NCBI RefSeq assembly: GCF_000969885.1 | Contig: NZ_CP009501.1 | Span: forward strand, 2,680,908 to 2,744,907 | Length of the DNA: 64,000 nt | From: Methanosarcina thermophila TM-1 | GTDB lineage: Archaea; Halobacteriota; Methanosarcinia; Methanosarcinales; Methanosarcinaceae | Reading direction: 5' to 3' | Shown: in pieces, positions 55,462-64,000 of the stretch | How the letters are laid out: the number at the start of each line of letters is the position of its first letter | Numbering within the stretch: position 1 is the first letter of the stretch | Program-made: the position numbers and the translations under genes | The notes under the pieces: model-generated | The model's database searches: none | The model's input: the letters and a program-made list of their open reading frames with translations, nothing else | What the model was told of the DNA's origin: nothing

Positions 55462-56655
55462 ATGTACGATCTAATTATAGTAGGAGGAGGACCTTCAGGA
55501 GCATCGGCAGGAAGGACAGCCGGGAAAAGGGGACTTTTAACCCTTTTAATTGAAAAAGAACATTTTCCGAGGTACAAACCCTGTGGAGGGGCTCTATCCT
55601 CTTACGGTTTATCCTGCCTGGATTTTAAGCTCCCTGAACAGGTAATCGAGAGAAATATCTCAAAGGTAAGGGTTCATTTCCGAGATCGCTTTGTAGAGGG
55701 AGTGAAAGAATCTGATCTCGCCCTGCTTATTTCCAGGAAAGTTTTTGATAACTTTCTGCTTGAGAAAGCCAGAGAAACCGGAATTGAGGTTCATACAGGA
55801 GAAAAAGTTCTGGATTGCATTGAAAAGGATGATCATGTTGAAGTCAGGACTACGGATAATACCTACTTGGGCAGGTTCGTGCTTATTGCAGAAGGTTCTG
55901 GTGGGACCCTTAAATATAAAGTAAGGCTGAGAGACAAAAGAACAGATTACGGGCTAGCTCTTACATCGGAAATCCCTGCTGAGGATGAAGCAATAAGAAC
56001 CCGGCTCCCGGAAACTATAGATATTCATTTCGGGATTGCACAGGGAGGGTATGGCTGGATCTTTCCTCATTCAGGATATTACTCTGTAGGGATCGTTGGA
56101 ACAGCTCAGTACCTGAAGCATCCGAAAAAAGTACTGCTGGACTTTTTGCAGGAAAACAATTTACCAGGTAATTTTCCTATCCATTCCCATATTATCCCCA
56201 AAGGCGGGATTAAAAGAAAAATCGTCAGTTCAAGGCTGCTCCTGAGCGGAGATGCAGCCGGGTTTGTAGATGCTTTTACGGGAGAAGGCATTGCATACGC
56301 TATCCGATCAGGACAACTTGCTGCGGAAGCAGTTGCCAATCTTGTTATGTATAGCCAGAAATTAAGCAGCCTTAAAGCCTACGAATCCAGCTGCAGGAAG
56401 GAGTTGGGTAATTATCTTGCCGGTTCTCTTAAAATGGAAAAAATAATGCACCGCTTTCCTGGGGTCTCTTTTAAACTGGCTGTCAACAACAGCGAGATCC
56501 TGGATAAATATCTGGACGAAGTGGTAATTGGCAGGAATTATAAAGATTACATCCGCTGGTTATTATTGAATTTCTGCCTGGCTGAACCTGTCTCCAGAAT
56601 AAAGTCTCTTACACTGGAAGGGTCCGACAAAAGTGATACAAGAAAGGAAAAATAA
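55462..56655 (+). CDS. Geranylgeranyl reductase family FAD protein (2)
   Basis: A 397-residue paralogue of the upstream gene with the same motifs: LIIVGGGPSGASAGRTAGKR, PRYKPCGGALS, YGWIFP and LLLSGDAAGFVDAFTGEG. It has a short polar C-terminal extension. The two copies differ over most of their length, so they are not a recent duplication. Electron donor and prenyl substrate cannot be told from sequence. Confidence 0.85.
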   Translation: MYDLIIVGGGPSGASAGRTAGKRGLLTLLIEKEHFPRYKPCGGALSSYGLSCLDFKLPEQVIERNISKVRVHFRDRFVEGVKESDLALLISRKVFDNFLLEKARETGIEVHTGEKVLDCIEKDDHVEVRTTDNTYLGRFVLIAEGSGGTLKYKVRLRDKRTDYGLALTSEIPAEDEAIRTRLPETIDIHFGIAQGGYGWIFPHSGYYSVGIVGTAQYLKHPKKVLLDFLQENNLPGNFPIHSHIIPKGGIKRKIVSSRLLLSGDAAGFVDAFTGEGIAYAIRSGQLAAEAVANLVMYSQKLSSLKAYESSCRKELGNYLAGSLKMEKIMHRFPGVSFKLAVNNSEILDKYLDEVVIGRNYKDYIRWLLLNFCLAEPVSRIKSLTLEGSDKSDTRKEK

Positions 56656-56859
56656 GCACAGAGATAATTAAAAATATAAAGAAGATTTAAAAACACAAAG
56701 AAGATTTAAAAACACAAAGAAGATTTAAAAACACAAAAAAGGGTTTAAAAACGCAAAGATGATTTAAAAACACAGAAAGGATTTTAAAAAACGTAAAGGT
56801 GATTTAAAAACATTAGCAGAACAGAGAATGTGAGTAGAATAACAGAATAAAGCAAGTTT
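56656..56859. other. Intergenic region with 19-20-bp tandem repeat
   Basis: From about 56681 to 56815, roughly seven copies of GAAGATTTAAAAACACAAA or variants lie head to tail; the first three are nearly identical and the later ones degrade. The region lies between the GGR-family gene and the 3' end of the RNase P RNA. Confidence 0.75.
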
Positions 56860-57226
56860 ATGCGAGTGAGGCGTGTAAGCTCCCTTCTGTTGCTGCAAAA
56901 ATTTCCTGTCACCCATCAGTGAAGGAAACGATCCCTGAGGACTCTTGCAGTGACGGCATTCAGCTATGCGTTTACAAACAATCGGGAGAGTCCGGAATGC
57001 TCTTTCTTCCCGATATTCCAACTTGCACCCACGAGGATTCGCCGTTTCATCCATTCTTCCCTGAGACCTCAGCGCTAGCATCATCGCATTTTCAGGGAGT
57101 GGTTCCGTTTCTGTGCCAGAGCCCGGGCTCTCGCCCGACATCCTTTACAGATGTTCGTGTATCCGGAGCGGTGGGGAGACTTTCCTCAGACCTGAAGGCC
57201 CGGCAGCCGTCCAGCCTCTCTCGCAT
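56860..57226 (-). ncRNA. rnpB: RNase P RNA
   Basis: The catalytic RNA of ribonuclease P, which trims tRNA 5' leaders. The conserved core GAGGAAAGTCTCCCC is at 57173-57187 on the minus strand, and GGGTGACAGGAAATTT lies at 56899-56914. The P1 ends pair: ATGCGAG (5' end, 57226-57220) with CTCGCAT (3' end, 56866-56860), and GAGGC with GCCTC next to it. The length, about 367 nt, fits archaeal type A RNA. A TATA-like stretch near 57243-57256 lies about 24 nt upstream. Exact ends are inferred from P1. Confidence 0.9.
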
Positions 57227-57498
57227 TTTACTTGTGATCGCGTCTATATATTTTTCTAATTATATATATTTTTGGAAGACCGCATAGGTTAAAGGCATAT
57301 TGTTTCCTTATACTTTATATAAATTTTATGTGTTTGAAGTGCGTCCAAATATTAATATATACGCATTATAATTTATAAGTTATAGATGGACTTTTTTCCA
57401 TCTCCAAGACCTGTCCGAAAGGAGCTTATCGATAATTTGATATCAGACAGTAATTATAATTTGTGTCAGCTTGCAGGCTCATTTTCAAGAGGTAAAAC
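57227..57498. other. Divergent promoter region of rnpB and the cofactor operon
   Basis: AT-rich DNA with the rnpB promoter near 57243-57270 and TATA-like sequence near 57310-57390 for the rightward genes. AAGAGGTAAAAC precedes the first start. Confidence 0.55.
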
Positions 57499-58638
57499 AT
57501 GAGTGATTATCTATTCAATTTGTGTACTGGATATGTCCGTTTTAAAAACCCCATTGTACTGGCGCCTATGGCAGGAATTGTCGATAGCGCTTTTGCCAAC
57601 CAGTATGCAAGCAATGCCGGGCTGGTAGTTCTTGGAGCCTTCAATCTGGATGAGGCTTCAATAGCCGTTGCTTCAAAACTTGCTGCCCGGGGTAGAAAAG
57701 AGTTCATTTCCGATGAACCTATGGAACTAATAAAAAAGGAAATCCGGGCAGTTACGTCCGGGAGTGCAGTTGCGGTAAATGTGAGGAGTACCACGCTTGA
57801 ACCCCTCATTGAAGCTGCAAAAATTGTTAAAGAAGAGGGAGCGATCCTTGAGTTAAATGCTCACTGCAGGCAGCCTGAAATGCTCGAAGCCGGAATAGGA
57901 GAATCCCTTCTCCACGATCTTCCACGCCTTTCAGCCTGGATCAGAGCCATAAAAGAGACCGGAGTCGTACTTTCCGTAAAAGTAAGGGCAAATGTTGTCA
58001 ATGATACCGAACTTGCAAGGCTTATAGATAAGTCGGGTGCGGATATTATACATGTTGATGCCGCAATGGAAGGCTTCGGAGCCGATCTTGATGCAATCCT
58101 TAATTACAGGGATGCCACAAGGCTGTTCCTTATAGGAAATAATTCGGTCACGGATTTTGAGGCTGCAAAGGATATGTTTTCCCGGGGAGCCGATATGGTC
58201 TCTGTTGCCAGGGGAGTCCTTGAGAATCCTAAGCTTATAGATGAACTGGTAGAAAACGTAACGCTTTACCAGAAGTCAATAGGCTGGTATAATGCTCCTA
58301 AGCACGTTTGCAGTGAAGGAGACTTCAGGGCGCTGGCTTTCTGCTGCCTGCCTGTAAAACCCTGCCCTGTGCACGAAAAATTCCGAAAACTTGGATATAC
58401 AGCAGAAGAGTTTGCCAGGACAAAGCTCGAGTTTGCGAAGGGTACAATGCTGGAATATGGAGGAGACACATGTTTCGGAAGCCTTGTCTGGTGCTGTAAA
58501 ATCACCAAGCCCTGCTGGATCAGGGATGGGGTGTTACACACGATCGGCCTCTCTGACGTAGAATATATGAAGCTTAAAAAACAACTGGCAGATTACGTAC
58601 TCGATCACGCCAGAATCCCAGTAAATGAATCCGACTAA
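57499..58638 (+). CDS. Methanogenesis marker protein 9, with Dus-like TIM barrel
   Basis: A 379-residue protein. The first about 265 residues form a flavin-type TIM barrel of the dihydrouridine-synthase kind (PIVLAPMAGIVDSAF start; GADIIHVDAAMEGFG). The C-terminal 110 residues are the Cys-rich marker 9 domain: ALAFCCLPVKPCPV, then CFGSLVWCCKITKPCW. Found in nearly all methanogens. Its reaction is unknown; the Cys-rich domain may hold an iron-sulfur cluster. It overlaps the next start by 14 nt. Confidence 0.85.
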   Translation: MSDYLFNLCTGYVRFKNPIVLAPMAGIVDSAFANQYASNAGLVVLGAFNLDEASIAVASKLAARGRKEFISDEPMELIKKEIRAVTSGSAVAVNVRSTTLEPLIEAAKIVKEEGAILELNAHCRQPEMLEAGIGESLLHDLPRLSAWIRAIKETGVVLSVKVRANVVNDTELARLIDKSGADIIHVDAAMEGFGADLDAILNYRDATRLFLIGNNSVTDFEAAKDMFSRGADMVSVARGVLENPKLIDELVENVTLYQKSIGWYNAPKHVCSEGDFRALAFCCLPVKPCPVHEKFRKLGYTAEEFARTKLEFAKGTMLEYGGDTCFGSLVWCCKITKPCWIRDGVLHTIGLSDVEYMKLKKQLADYVLDHARIPVNESD

Positions 58639-59653
58639 TACTGGCTTTGCCTGCCCTGTATCCGGATGGGCAGAAAACCCACAGATTTCAAGCTTTATTG
58701 CACGCTGTGCCCAGCTTGCTATGCTGCTTGAAGTCTCAGCCTCGCCCAAGCCAGGGAATGTGGACAGGGAACATAACTATCCTGATACGTGCTTTGAACA
58801 TTTCGTAGCTTCTTCTGTAAGTGTTTACCCTGTTATTGAGCAGGCTGCTAGAAGCAGAAGCGGCATAGGGATGCTTATTCGAAGTGCAGTTTGCGAGAGT
58901 TCAGCCTGGCAGAATGGAGGAAATACTCATTTCGGGGCTTTTCTATTACTCATTCCTCTCTCAATGGCTGCTGGAGAACTTCTCAATTCAAGCAGAATAG
59001 TCCCTTACAAGCTTTTACCTGAAGAATTCGAAGTCCTTGCTGCAAATGCACATGCCTTTGTACGGGCTACGAACTGTGAGGATGCTGTCGAGTTCTACAG
59101 GGCTTTTGAAGTGGCAGGCGTCAGGGTTAACAGCGTGGACGAATTCAGCCTTGAAGACTCCGACTCAACTGCCAAACTCAGAGCGCAGGAAGTTACTCTT
59201 TACGAACTCATGGAAATCGCCAGGGGGTACGACCTGATTGCAAATGAATGGACCTCAGGTTTTGGCCGCTGCCTGGAGGGAGCAAAAATTATAACTGGGT
59301 TCATGCAGGCTCAAACCCAGAAAGCTGAAACTTCGGTTTCCAATTGTTCGGGTACAGGTATAAACGAAGCTATCGTGTACACTTTCCTAAAATTGCTTTC
59401 CAGGCACAGGGATACTTTCATCGAGACCAAATTCGATAAAGCCACGGCAGAATATGTATCCTCAAGGGCAGGCGAGATTCTCTCAACCTGGGAGACTTTT
59501 TCAGGTTCGAAAGCCAGGGACTTTGCAGCTTTGCTTCCAGCTGTACAGGAATTTGATTCCGAACTTCTCAGGAAGAGAATTAATCCTGGTTCGACAGCAG
59601 ACATTATTATAGCTGGACTGTTCATTGCTCTTCTGGGGGGACTGCGCTTTTGA
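58625..59653 (+). CDS. Triphosphoribosyl-dephospho-CoA synthase (CitG) family protein
   Basis: A 342-residue CitG/MdcB-like protein: QLAMLLEVSASPKPGNVDRE (about 30-49) and NGGNTHFGAFLLLIPL (about 100-115) are the family's conserved sites. In bacteria the family makes a prosthetic group for acyl carrier proteins, but methanogens lack that enzyme, so a related ATP-dependent pyrophosphate-type transfer in cofactor synthesis is more likely (inference). Its start overlaps the marker 9 gene and its stop overlaps the DUF447 gene. Confidence 0.85.
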   Translation: MNPTNTGFACPVSGWAENPQISSFIARCAQLAMLLEVSASPKPGNVDREHNYPDTCFEHFVASSVSVYPVIEQAARSRSGIGMLIRSAVCESSAWQNGGNTHFGAFLLLIPLSMAAGELLNSSRIVPYKLLPEEFEVLAANAHAFVRATNCEDAVEFYRAFEVAGVRVNSVDEFSLEDSDSTAKLRAQEVTLYELMEIARGYDLIANEWTSGFGRCLEGAKIITGFMQAQTQKAETSVSNCSGTGINEAIVYTFLKLLSRHRDTFIETKFDKATAEYVSSRAGEILSTWETFSGSKARDFAALLPAVQEFDSELLRKRINPGSTADIIIAGLFIALLGGLRF

Positions 59654-60288
59654 CAGGATTTCTCCCTGATTATGGAAAAAATGAAAGCGAATCCTCCACT
59701 GTCGAGCTTTCTTCTTTCGGGATTCGGGAAGGCATTTCCGAAGTGATCGTCAGCACAGGTGTAGAATCTCCTAATGCTGCCCCTATTGGAATAATCGTGA
59801 AAGGTGGAAGGACTTTTGTCAGGCTTTTCAAAGGCACTCATACCTGGGAAAACGTACTTAAAGAAAGGTATCTTGCGGCAAACGTAGTTTACAACTCCCT
59901 GCTTTTTGTACGTTCGACTTTTTCCGATCTTGAGCTGTCGGAATTTGATTATGTCCCTGTTCACGGGCTAAATTTTCCGGTTTTAAAGGAAGCCGCAGCC
60001 TGGGTCATTTTTGAGTGCGTCAATATCAAGGATACTGACCAGGCGCTTGTAGCCGATCTAATTCCTGTAAAAGCAGGCTTCAATGAAGCTAATTTGAAAA
60101 GCCTGCCTGTGCCCAACAGGGGGTTCAATGCCGTGCTTGAGGCAGCTGTCCATGCAACTCGCTACCAGCTTACAGGCGAGGAGAAATATATTGAACTGAT
60201 TCGCCGCTATGAATCTCTGGCTTCAAAGTGCGGGGGAGAAAGCGAGAAAAAGGCTATGAAATTAATTTATCAAATCCTGGGTTTGTGA
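59650..60288 (+). CDS. DUF447 family flavoprotein
   Basis: A 212-residue protein starting at a TTG at 59650 that overlaps the previous stop (TTGA); no ATG fits the conserved N-terminus. The family (COG2457) binds flavin in a split-barrel like fold: ISEVIVSTG, NAAPIGIIVKGG, RLFKGTHTWENVLKERYLAA. Members occur in methanogens and in methylotroph clusters for tetrahydromethanopterin metabolism, pointing to C1-cofactor synthesis. Exact role unknown. Confidence 0.8.
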   Translation: MTGFLPDYGKNESESSTVELSSFGIREGISEVIVSTGVESPNAAPIGIIVKGGRTFVRLFKGTHTWENVLKERYLAANVVYNSLLFVRSTFSDLELSEFDYVPVHGLNFPVLKEAAAWVIFECVNIKDTDQALVADLIPVKAGFNEANLKSLPVPNRGFNAVLEAAVHATRYQLTGEEKYIELIRRYESLASKCGGESEKKAMKLIYQILGL

Positions 60289-60398
60289 GTATTTTCTGGT
60301 TGGATTTGTCCTTTAATTGAAAGTTTTATTTTTTGTTTTCATTGCCCTGAGCCTTTTTTAGAAAATTATATTATCTTCCTCAGGTATGACTACTTTCT

Positions 60399-61118
60399 AT
60401 GAGTTTTAAAAGGATCGCGTGGGGCATTACGGGTGCCGGGCATTTCTTGGACCGCAGTTACCAGGTCTTTAAGGAAATTAAGCTCAGAAGCCCAGATGTT
60501 TCCGTAAACACATTTATCTCCAGGGCTGCCGAGGAGGTTTTACGCATGTATGGGCTTGAACAAAAGCTTGTTAAAATCTCCGACGGCGATTATCTTGAAG
60601 AAATCTTCCGGGAAAGCGAGCAGGGTTCAAGTTCTCCGAAAGTAGGGCGTTTCTTGCTTGGCAGATATGACGCCCTGTTTATTACGCCAGCAACCTCAAA
60701 CACGGTTTCGAAAATTGCTTATGGGATTGCGGACTCCCTTGTAACCAATGCCGTTGCCCAGGCTGTAAAAGGAAGAGTGCCTGTTTATGTTGTGCCAGTA
60801 GATATCGAAGGTTCAATAGTCTCGGAAATGCCCTATAATATCGATCGAAAACAGTGCAGGCATTGCGAGGACTGTCCTCCGCGAGAAAACTGCCCTCATG
60901 GAGCAATAACTGAGAGAAATGGTTTAACTGACCAGATAGAGCTTTTGAAATGCAAGGGCTGCGGGATTTGCAAAGAGCTCTGCCCTTATGGCGCAATAAA
61001 AGGCGGGCCTGTGGAAATTCTGGTCAGAGATGTAGATAAACGTAATGTTGAGATTATAAAAAGTTTGCAGGGAATTACTGTGCTTGAAAGTCCTGAAAAA
61101 ATTTTGGATTTCTTTTAA
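60399..61118 (+). CDS. dmrX: Dihydromethanopterin reductase, DmrX type (flavoprotein with 4Fe-4S clusters)
   Basis: A 239-residue protein. The N-terminal part is an archaeoflavoprotein fold: GITGAGHFLDRSY (about 8-20), and FITPATSNTVSKIAYGIAD (about 92-110). The C-terminal part has two cluster motifs, CRHCEDCPPRENC and CKGCGICKELC, about 150-205. It matches DmrX, characterised in M. mazei, which reduces dihydromethanopterin or the sarcinapterin form to the tetrahydro cofactor. It follows the DUF447 gene by 110 nt, linking the cluster to C1-carrier synthesis. Confidence 0.85.
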   Translation: MSFKRIAWGITGAGHFLDRSYQVFKEIKLRSPDVSVNTFISRAAEEVLRMYGLEQKLVKISDGDYLEEIFRESEQGSSSPKVGRFLLGRYDALFITPATSNTVSKIAYGIADSLVTNAVAQAVKGRVPVYVVPVDIEGSIVSEMPYNIDRKQCRHCEDCPPRENCPHGAITERNGLTDQIELLKCKGCGICKELCPYGAIKGGPVEILVRDVDKRNVEIIKSLQGITVLESPEKILDFF

Positions 61119-61124
61119 TCCCTT

Positions 61125-61210
61125 CTTTTTTTAATTCCTTTTTCTTTTAATTCCTTTTTTCTTTTAATTCCTTTTTTCTTTTAATTCCTTTTTTCTTTTA
61201 ATCCTTTCCC
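61125..61210. repeat. 17-bp T-rich tandem repeat
   Basis: About five units of TTTTAATTCCTTTTTTC lie between dmrX and the convergent PHP gene. The T runs could also terminate transcription on the plus strand. Confidence 0.7.
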
Positions 61211-61228
61211 GATTCTCTCTTTTTATTT

Positions 61229-62245
61229 TTATTTTTTGATTTCTATTTGTTTTTCAATCTCCTTTGCGAGATTTTTTTCTGCATGCAGATAGAATGAAGC
61301 CGGAAGCCCTGTGTTTGAAATCATATAGAGCAGATTCATAGTTTTCCGGTTGAGCCCGGGAAAACAGTTTAACAGTGTACTTCTTGAAATTCTAACCATT
61401 GCATCAAGAGATTTTATTCCTGTAAGATAACTTTTTATATCGCTGCTTTTCTGGCTTTTTTCAAAAATCAGGTCTATCCAGGTATTCATTTCCTCTATCA
61501 GAAGCTCCCTGGTAAGGTTTTTGGGGACAATGTAGTTATTCCCCTTTTCTATATTCGCGAAAAACTCCCTGAAATTGTCGCCTTTTGCAAGGGTATACAC
61601 TTCCCCGAATCTCCCGGTATGAGCGTCGGTTGTCGCAACAATGCCTTTTCCGAATTTTTCAGCCAGGGCGATAGTAAGTTCATTCTTCTGCTTGAGCTCA
61701 TGCATATTGTACTCCAGTACAGGGAAAAGTTTTGCCAGTCTCGGTACTGCTGAAGGGTTCGGCTCACGATGGAATTCGAACCAGAATGGGTGGTTGTATA
61801 TATATGGAAGCTTATGCCGCCTGAGATATTTTATAAAACTTTTCAGGTCATGTTCGATCTCTGAAATTTCTCTGAGTTCAAAGAACTCTTCCCTGTCAAA
61901 TTCAAAAATGTTAATATGAAGGCTATGTCCTGCAAATTCAGGGTCATAAACACTCATCTCAACCCCGGGAATGAGCTTTTCACGATCCCATCCGAGAATA
62001 TCGTATGCTTCTATGGTATCGTGGTCCGTAAACGTGATATAATCCATTCCGAGCTTGAGTGCTTTCTCATAAAGGTTTTCCGGATGCATGTCTTTAACAG
62101 GAAGTACGTCGAAAGAACAAGTGGTATGAATGTGCAGATCTGCTCGCTTCCACCCCTCTTCTATAAGCTCGGCTGCCTTTTCCGGAGCTATCAGTCTCTC
62201 CTCGTAGTTCCTTTGCCTTCTTCCCATAGGCATAAAACCCGACAA
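61229..62245 (-). CDS. PHP-domain phosphoesterase
   Basis: A 338-residue protein. The PHP metal-binding motifs are clear: DLHIHTTCSFD (about 36-46), FTDHDTIEA (about 70), NHPFWFE (about 150) and TTDAHTGRFGE (about 205-216). No zinc finger or C-terminal helicase domain. Family members are phosphatases or nucleases; the substrate is unknown. Alternative starts lie at methionine 5 and 7. Convergent with dmrX. Confidence 0.85.
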   Translation of the reverse strand: MSGFMPMGRRQRNYEERLIAPEKAAELIEEGWKRADLHIHTTCSFDVLPVKDMHPENLYEKALKLGMDYITFTDHDTIEAYDILGWDREKLIPGVEMSVYDPEFAGHSLHINIFEFDREEFFELREISEIEHDLKSFIKYLRRHKLPYIYNHPFWFEFHREPNPSAVPRLAKLFPVLEYNMHELKQKNELTIALAEKFGKGIVATTDAHTGRFGEVYTLAKGDNFREFFANIEKGNNYIVPKNLTRELLIEEMNTWIDLIFEKSQKSSDIKSYLTGIKSLDAMVRISRSTLLNCFPGLNRKTMNLLYMISNTGLPASFYLHAEKNLAKEIEKQIEIKK

Positions 62246-62707
62246 TTCAATTTAATCTTGATTATTTTTATTAAGTATTAAATTTCTCCCCAATATATTA
62301 TATCTTTTTTTAAGATTAAGGTTTTCCGAATGGATTTATCGGGATTCAGGTTTGTCTGATTTGCAAATAAAACATTATTAAATGTCTTTTTGATATTTTA
62401 GCATCCCTCCACACTTCTGTTCTATCCTTGTCATCATATTTATAAATATACTGAAATATTTCTATATTTTCTCAAAATATCGGTGATTAACTGTGGATTT
62501 GTTTAGAATTTCCCGCCTTTTTTGAAAAACTTGAAAGGAATTCAAAAAATAAATTTTTTTGGAAAAACGGAATTCTTAAATAACTTTAGGAATTAGCCTT
62601 TTAATCGGTTTTGGAAGCAGCCTTTAATTGGTTTTATATCTGCAGCTGTATCAGCCACTTTCTTTGTTTTGGCATGAAAATTTTCTACAAGGCAGAAAGC
62701 AATTTCA
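62246..62707. other. Intergenic region upstream of the PHP gene
   Basis: No gene is visible. It is AT-rich with the PHP promoter at its left. Near 62596-62635 a short imperfect direct repeat (AGCCTTTTAATCGGTTTT and a variant) occurs. Confidence 0.5.
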
Positions 62708-63811
62708 TCAGGAAAATTTTATCTCATCAAATAGAACGGCTAACATTCTCGAATCTGCCGATTCTCCAATAGAGAGGGGAGATATTGGAGATTCATGAAT
62801 AAAATCTATAACTAAATACCCGTTTTCCATATTAATGTCTTTTAAATCAAATTCATGAGAATAGCCGCCTTTTGTAAAATCCATGCTTCCTACACATTTT
62901 CCATTTACATACACTAAGCTGCTATTATTTTTATATGAACTACATTTTACGGTCATTTTTTTAGGTTTTGTATTTACTTTTAACCCTATTCTTGTTTTAT
63001 TTCCTATTGACCACCTGCCATGAGGTTCAGGGTGGGATAAACCCAGATAAACAAACCTGTTATTATCATCATGTTTACCATGGGAACTTTTAAAATTAAG
63101 GCGATTATTCTTTAAAGGAAGCACTTCGGAAAGATAAATCGTTTTATGCGAGAAATTAATGGAAAAGTGGCTGAGGATATTCTTCCAGTGCAAATCCGAT
63201 CCTGGCCAGTTGCTCTCGTCATGGTATACTCTTGCAAGGTAGATATTATCATCTATTTTATTTATCTCGGAAATTTTTTCGGAGCAAAGATAAACTACCA
63301 GGATATCGAAGTCCAGTTGTGGGAAACCAGAACTTATTGTTTCTTTTATTCTGTATACGTCTTGGAGATCCTCTTCAGATCCCACAAATATAACAAACAG
63401 GGCATTTTCGGATCTTCTGCACCATTCATAAAACCTATTGATCCGCCGATTATATTTCTCCATTACCTTGCTGTACTCACTTCTGGAGATCTTACTTCCA
63501 GTCTCCTTAAAATCATGGACCGATAGAAGCCAGTTCAACCTGTCCCTTACTAAAAATTTCCCATCTCTTCTTCCCTCGATTTCCAGGTTCTCATACCGAA
63601 AAAAATCTTCAAAATTATTTTTTATTAAATAGTTTACTCTTTCGGGAGATCCTACTATCCAGTCAAAAGGTCCTGCAAAAAGTCTCAGGCTATTCTGTTC
63701 CATTTTACTGGCAACTATGCAGGCTGCTCCAAGACTTACCGCAAAATCATATGATCGACCGTTCCTGAGATCCTGACCTAAAGAACCGACAATCTCATCG
63801 CTAGAATTCAT
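62708..63811 (-). CDS. DUF1796-type protein fused to a beta-sandwich domain
   Basis: A 367-residue protein. The N-terminal about 210 residues match DUF1796, a papain-like putative peptidase family: FAVSLGAACIVASKME, LFAGPFDWIVGSPERV and NFEDFFRYENL. A Cys in SLGAACIVAS and the His in YHDESNW would be the active-site candidates. Residues about 250-367 form a second domain (LSHPEPHGRWSIGNKTRIGL, then SIGESADSRMLAVLF) like the beta-sandwich found on glycan-processing proteins. No signal peptide. Likely linked to cell-surface glycans (inference). Confidence 0.75.
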   Translation of the reverse strand: MNSSDEIVGSLGQDLRNGRSYDFAVSLGAACIVASKMEQNSLRLFAGPFDWIVGSPERVNYLIKNNFEDFFRYENLEIEGRRDGKFLVRDRLNWLLSVHDFKETGSKISRSEYSKVMEKYNRRINRFYEWCRRSENALFVIFVGSEEDLQDVYRIKETISSGFPQLDFDILVVYLCSEKISEINKIDDNIYLARVYHDESNWPGSDLHWKNILSHFSINFSHKTIYLSEVLPLKNNRLNFKSSHGKHDDNNRFVYLGLSHPEPHGRWSIGNKTRIGLKVNTKPKKMTVKCSSYKNNSSLVYVNGKCVGSMDFTKGGYSHEFDLKDINMENGYLVIDFIHESPISPLSIGESADSRMLAVLFDEIKFS

Positions 63812-64000
63812 GAGTGGTTATCTTTGAGACTATGGAATAAATCTTTTGTTTGAAGTGAAGGATATCCTGTCCTTGTGGGCTCTGAGCATAGTTCTTCTCT
63901 ATCTTTATCGGCAGCTTTCTTTCCTCCAAAAAACAGTTTTAATGTTGAACCCAAGATTTTTCTTCCTCTTCAGATTCTATTTCTCCTTAAATTATAATAC

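Noticed and set aside
56764-57287. Two overlapping frames, one per strand, of about 122-125 codons
   Set aside because: They lie on the RNase P RNA gene, whose conserved core and P1 ends explain the sequence.

Overview
The window comes from a methanogenic archaeon of the genus Methanosarcina, most likely M. mazei or a close relative (inference from remembered gene content and order; no database was searched). Support comes from heterodisulfide reductase hdrED, a methanogenesis marker 9 protein, a DmrX-type dihydromethanopterin reductase, a single archaeal histone, MCM, PriS, GINS and RFC replication genes, and a bacterial-type groES-groEL pair. TATA-type promoters, Shine-Dalgarno sites of the GGAGGTGAT type and AT-rich intergenic DNA fit the same assignment.

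Region by region. 1-5.8 kb is accessory: a 34-bp tandem repeat, a zinc/HNH-like protein, a free-standing CxxCxGxG mini-protein and three tandem PRC-barrel genes carrying seven barrel domains, the last with a long coiled coil. 6-14.2 kb holds a frameshifted DUF362 ferredoxin gene, an HTH regulator divergent from groES-groEL, an RNase HI-like protein with an extra C-terminal domain, an aminotransferase and two genes of unknown function. 14.4-18 kb has an intron-containing tRNA-Trp whose intron is a box C/D guide RNA, a molybdate transporter modABC on the minus strand, and tRNA-Ser(CGA). 18-24.2 kb is an information-processing block on the minus strand: EndoQ, then eL42-eS27-aIF2alpha-Nop10-PAC2, then priS-gins51.

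24.8-34.8 kb holds a formylglycine-generating-enzyme-like gene, a surface-protein fragment, the ribosome-rescue pair rqcH-pelota, a DUF1614 membrane protein, the c-di-AMP synthase dacZ, thpR, a QueG-like iron-sulfur protein and rfcS. 34.8-45.6 kb holds a small membrane protein, a ferredoxin, the histone, a methyltransferase, pyruvate carboxylase pycB-pycA with the biotin ligase/repressor birA, a membrane-anchored surface protein, two coiled-coil genes and DUF424. 45.7-56.7 kb holds mcm, trmJ, a small siroheme reductase, hdrED, and two tandem paralogue pairs (DUF116 x2, geranylgeranyl-reductase family x2). The RNase P RNA gene follows on the minus strand (about 56860-57226). 57.5-61.1 kb is a compact cofactor operon: marker 9, CitG-like, DUF447 and DmrX. 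The window closes with a PHP phosphoesterase and a DUF1796 fusion protein.

Functional links. hdrED is the terminal methanophenazine-dependent oxidoreductase of methanogenesis, and the prenyl-reductase genes just downstream could act on membrane prenyl chains (inference). pycBA and birA form a biotin-enzyme unit. RqcH and Pelota both act on stalled ribosomes. Most of the window is ordinary core chromosome. The strongest unexplained signals are a dispersed two-hairpin repeat with compensatory stem changes (near 36.4 and 50.0 kb, with a decayed copy near 11.0 kb), the self-targeting tRNA-Trp intron, the PRC-barrel cluster, and two apparent one-base frameshifts (DUF362 and rqcH).
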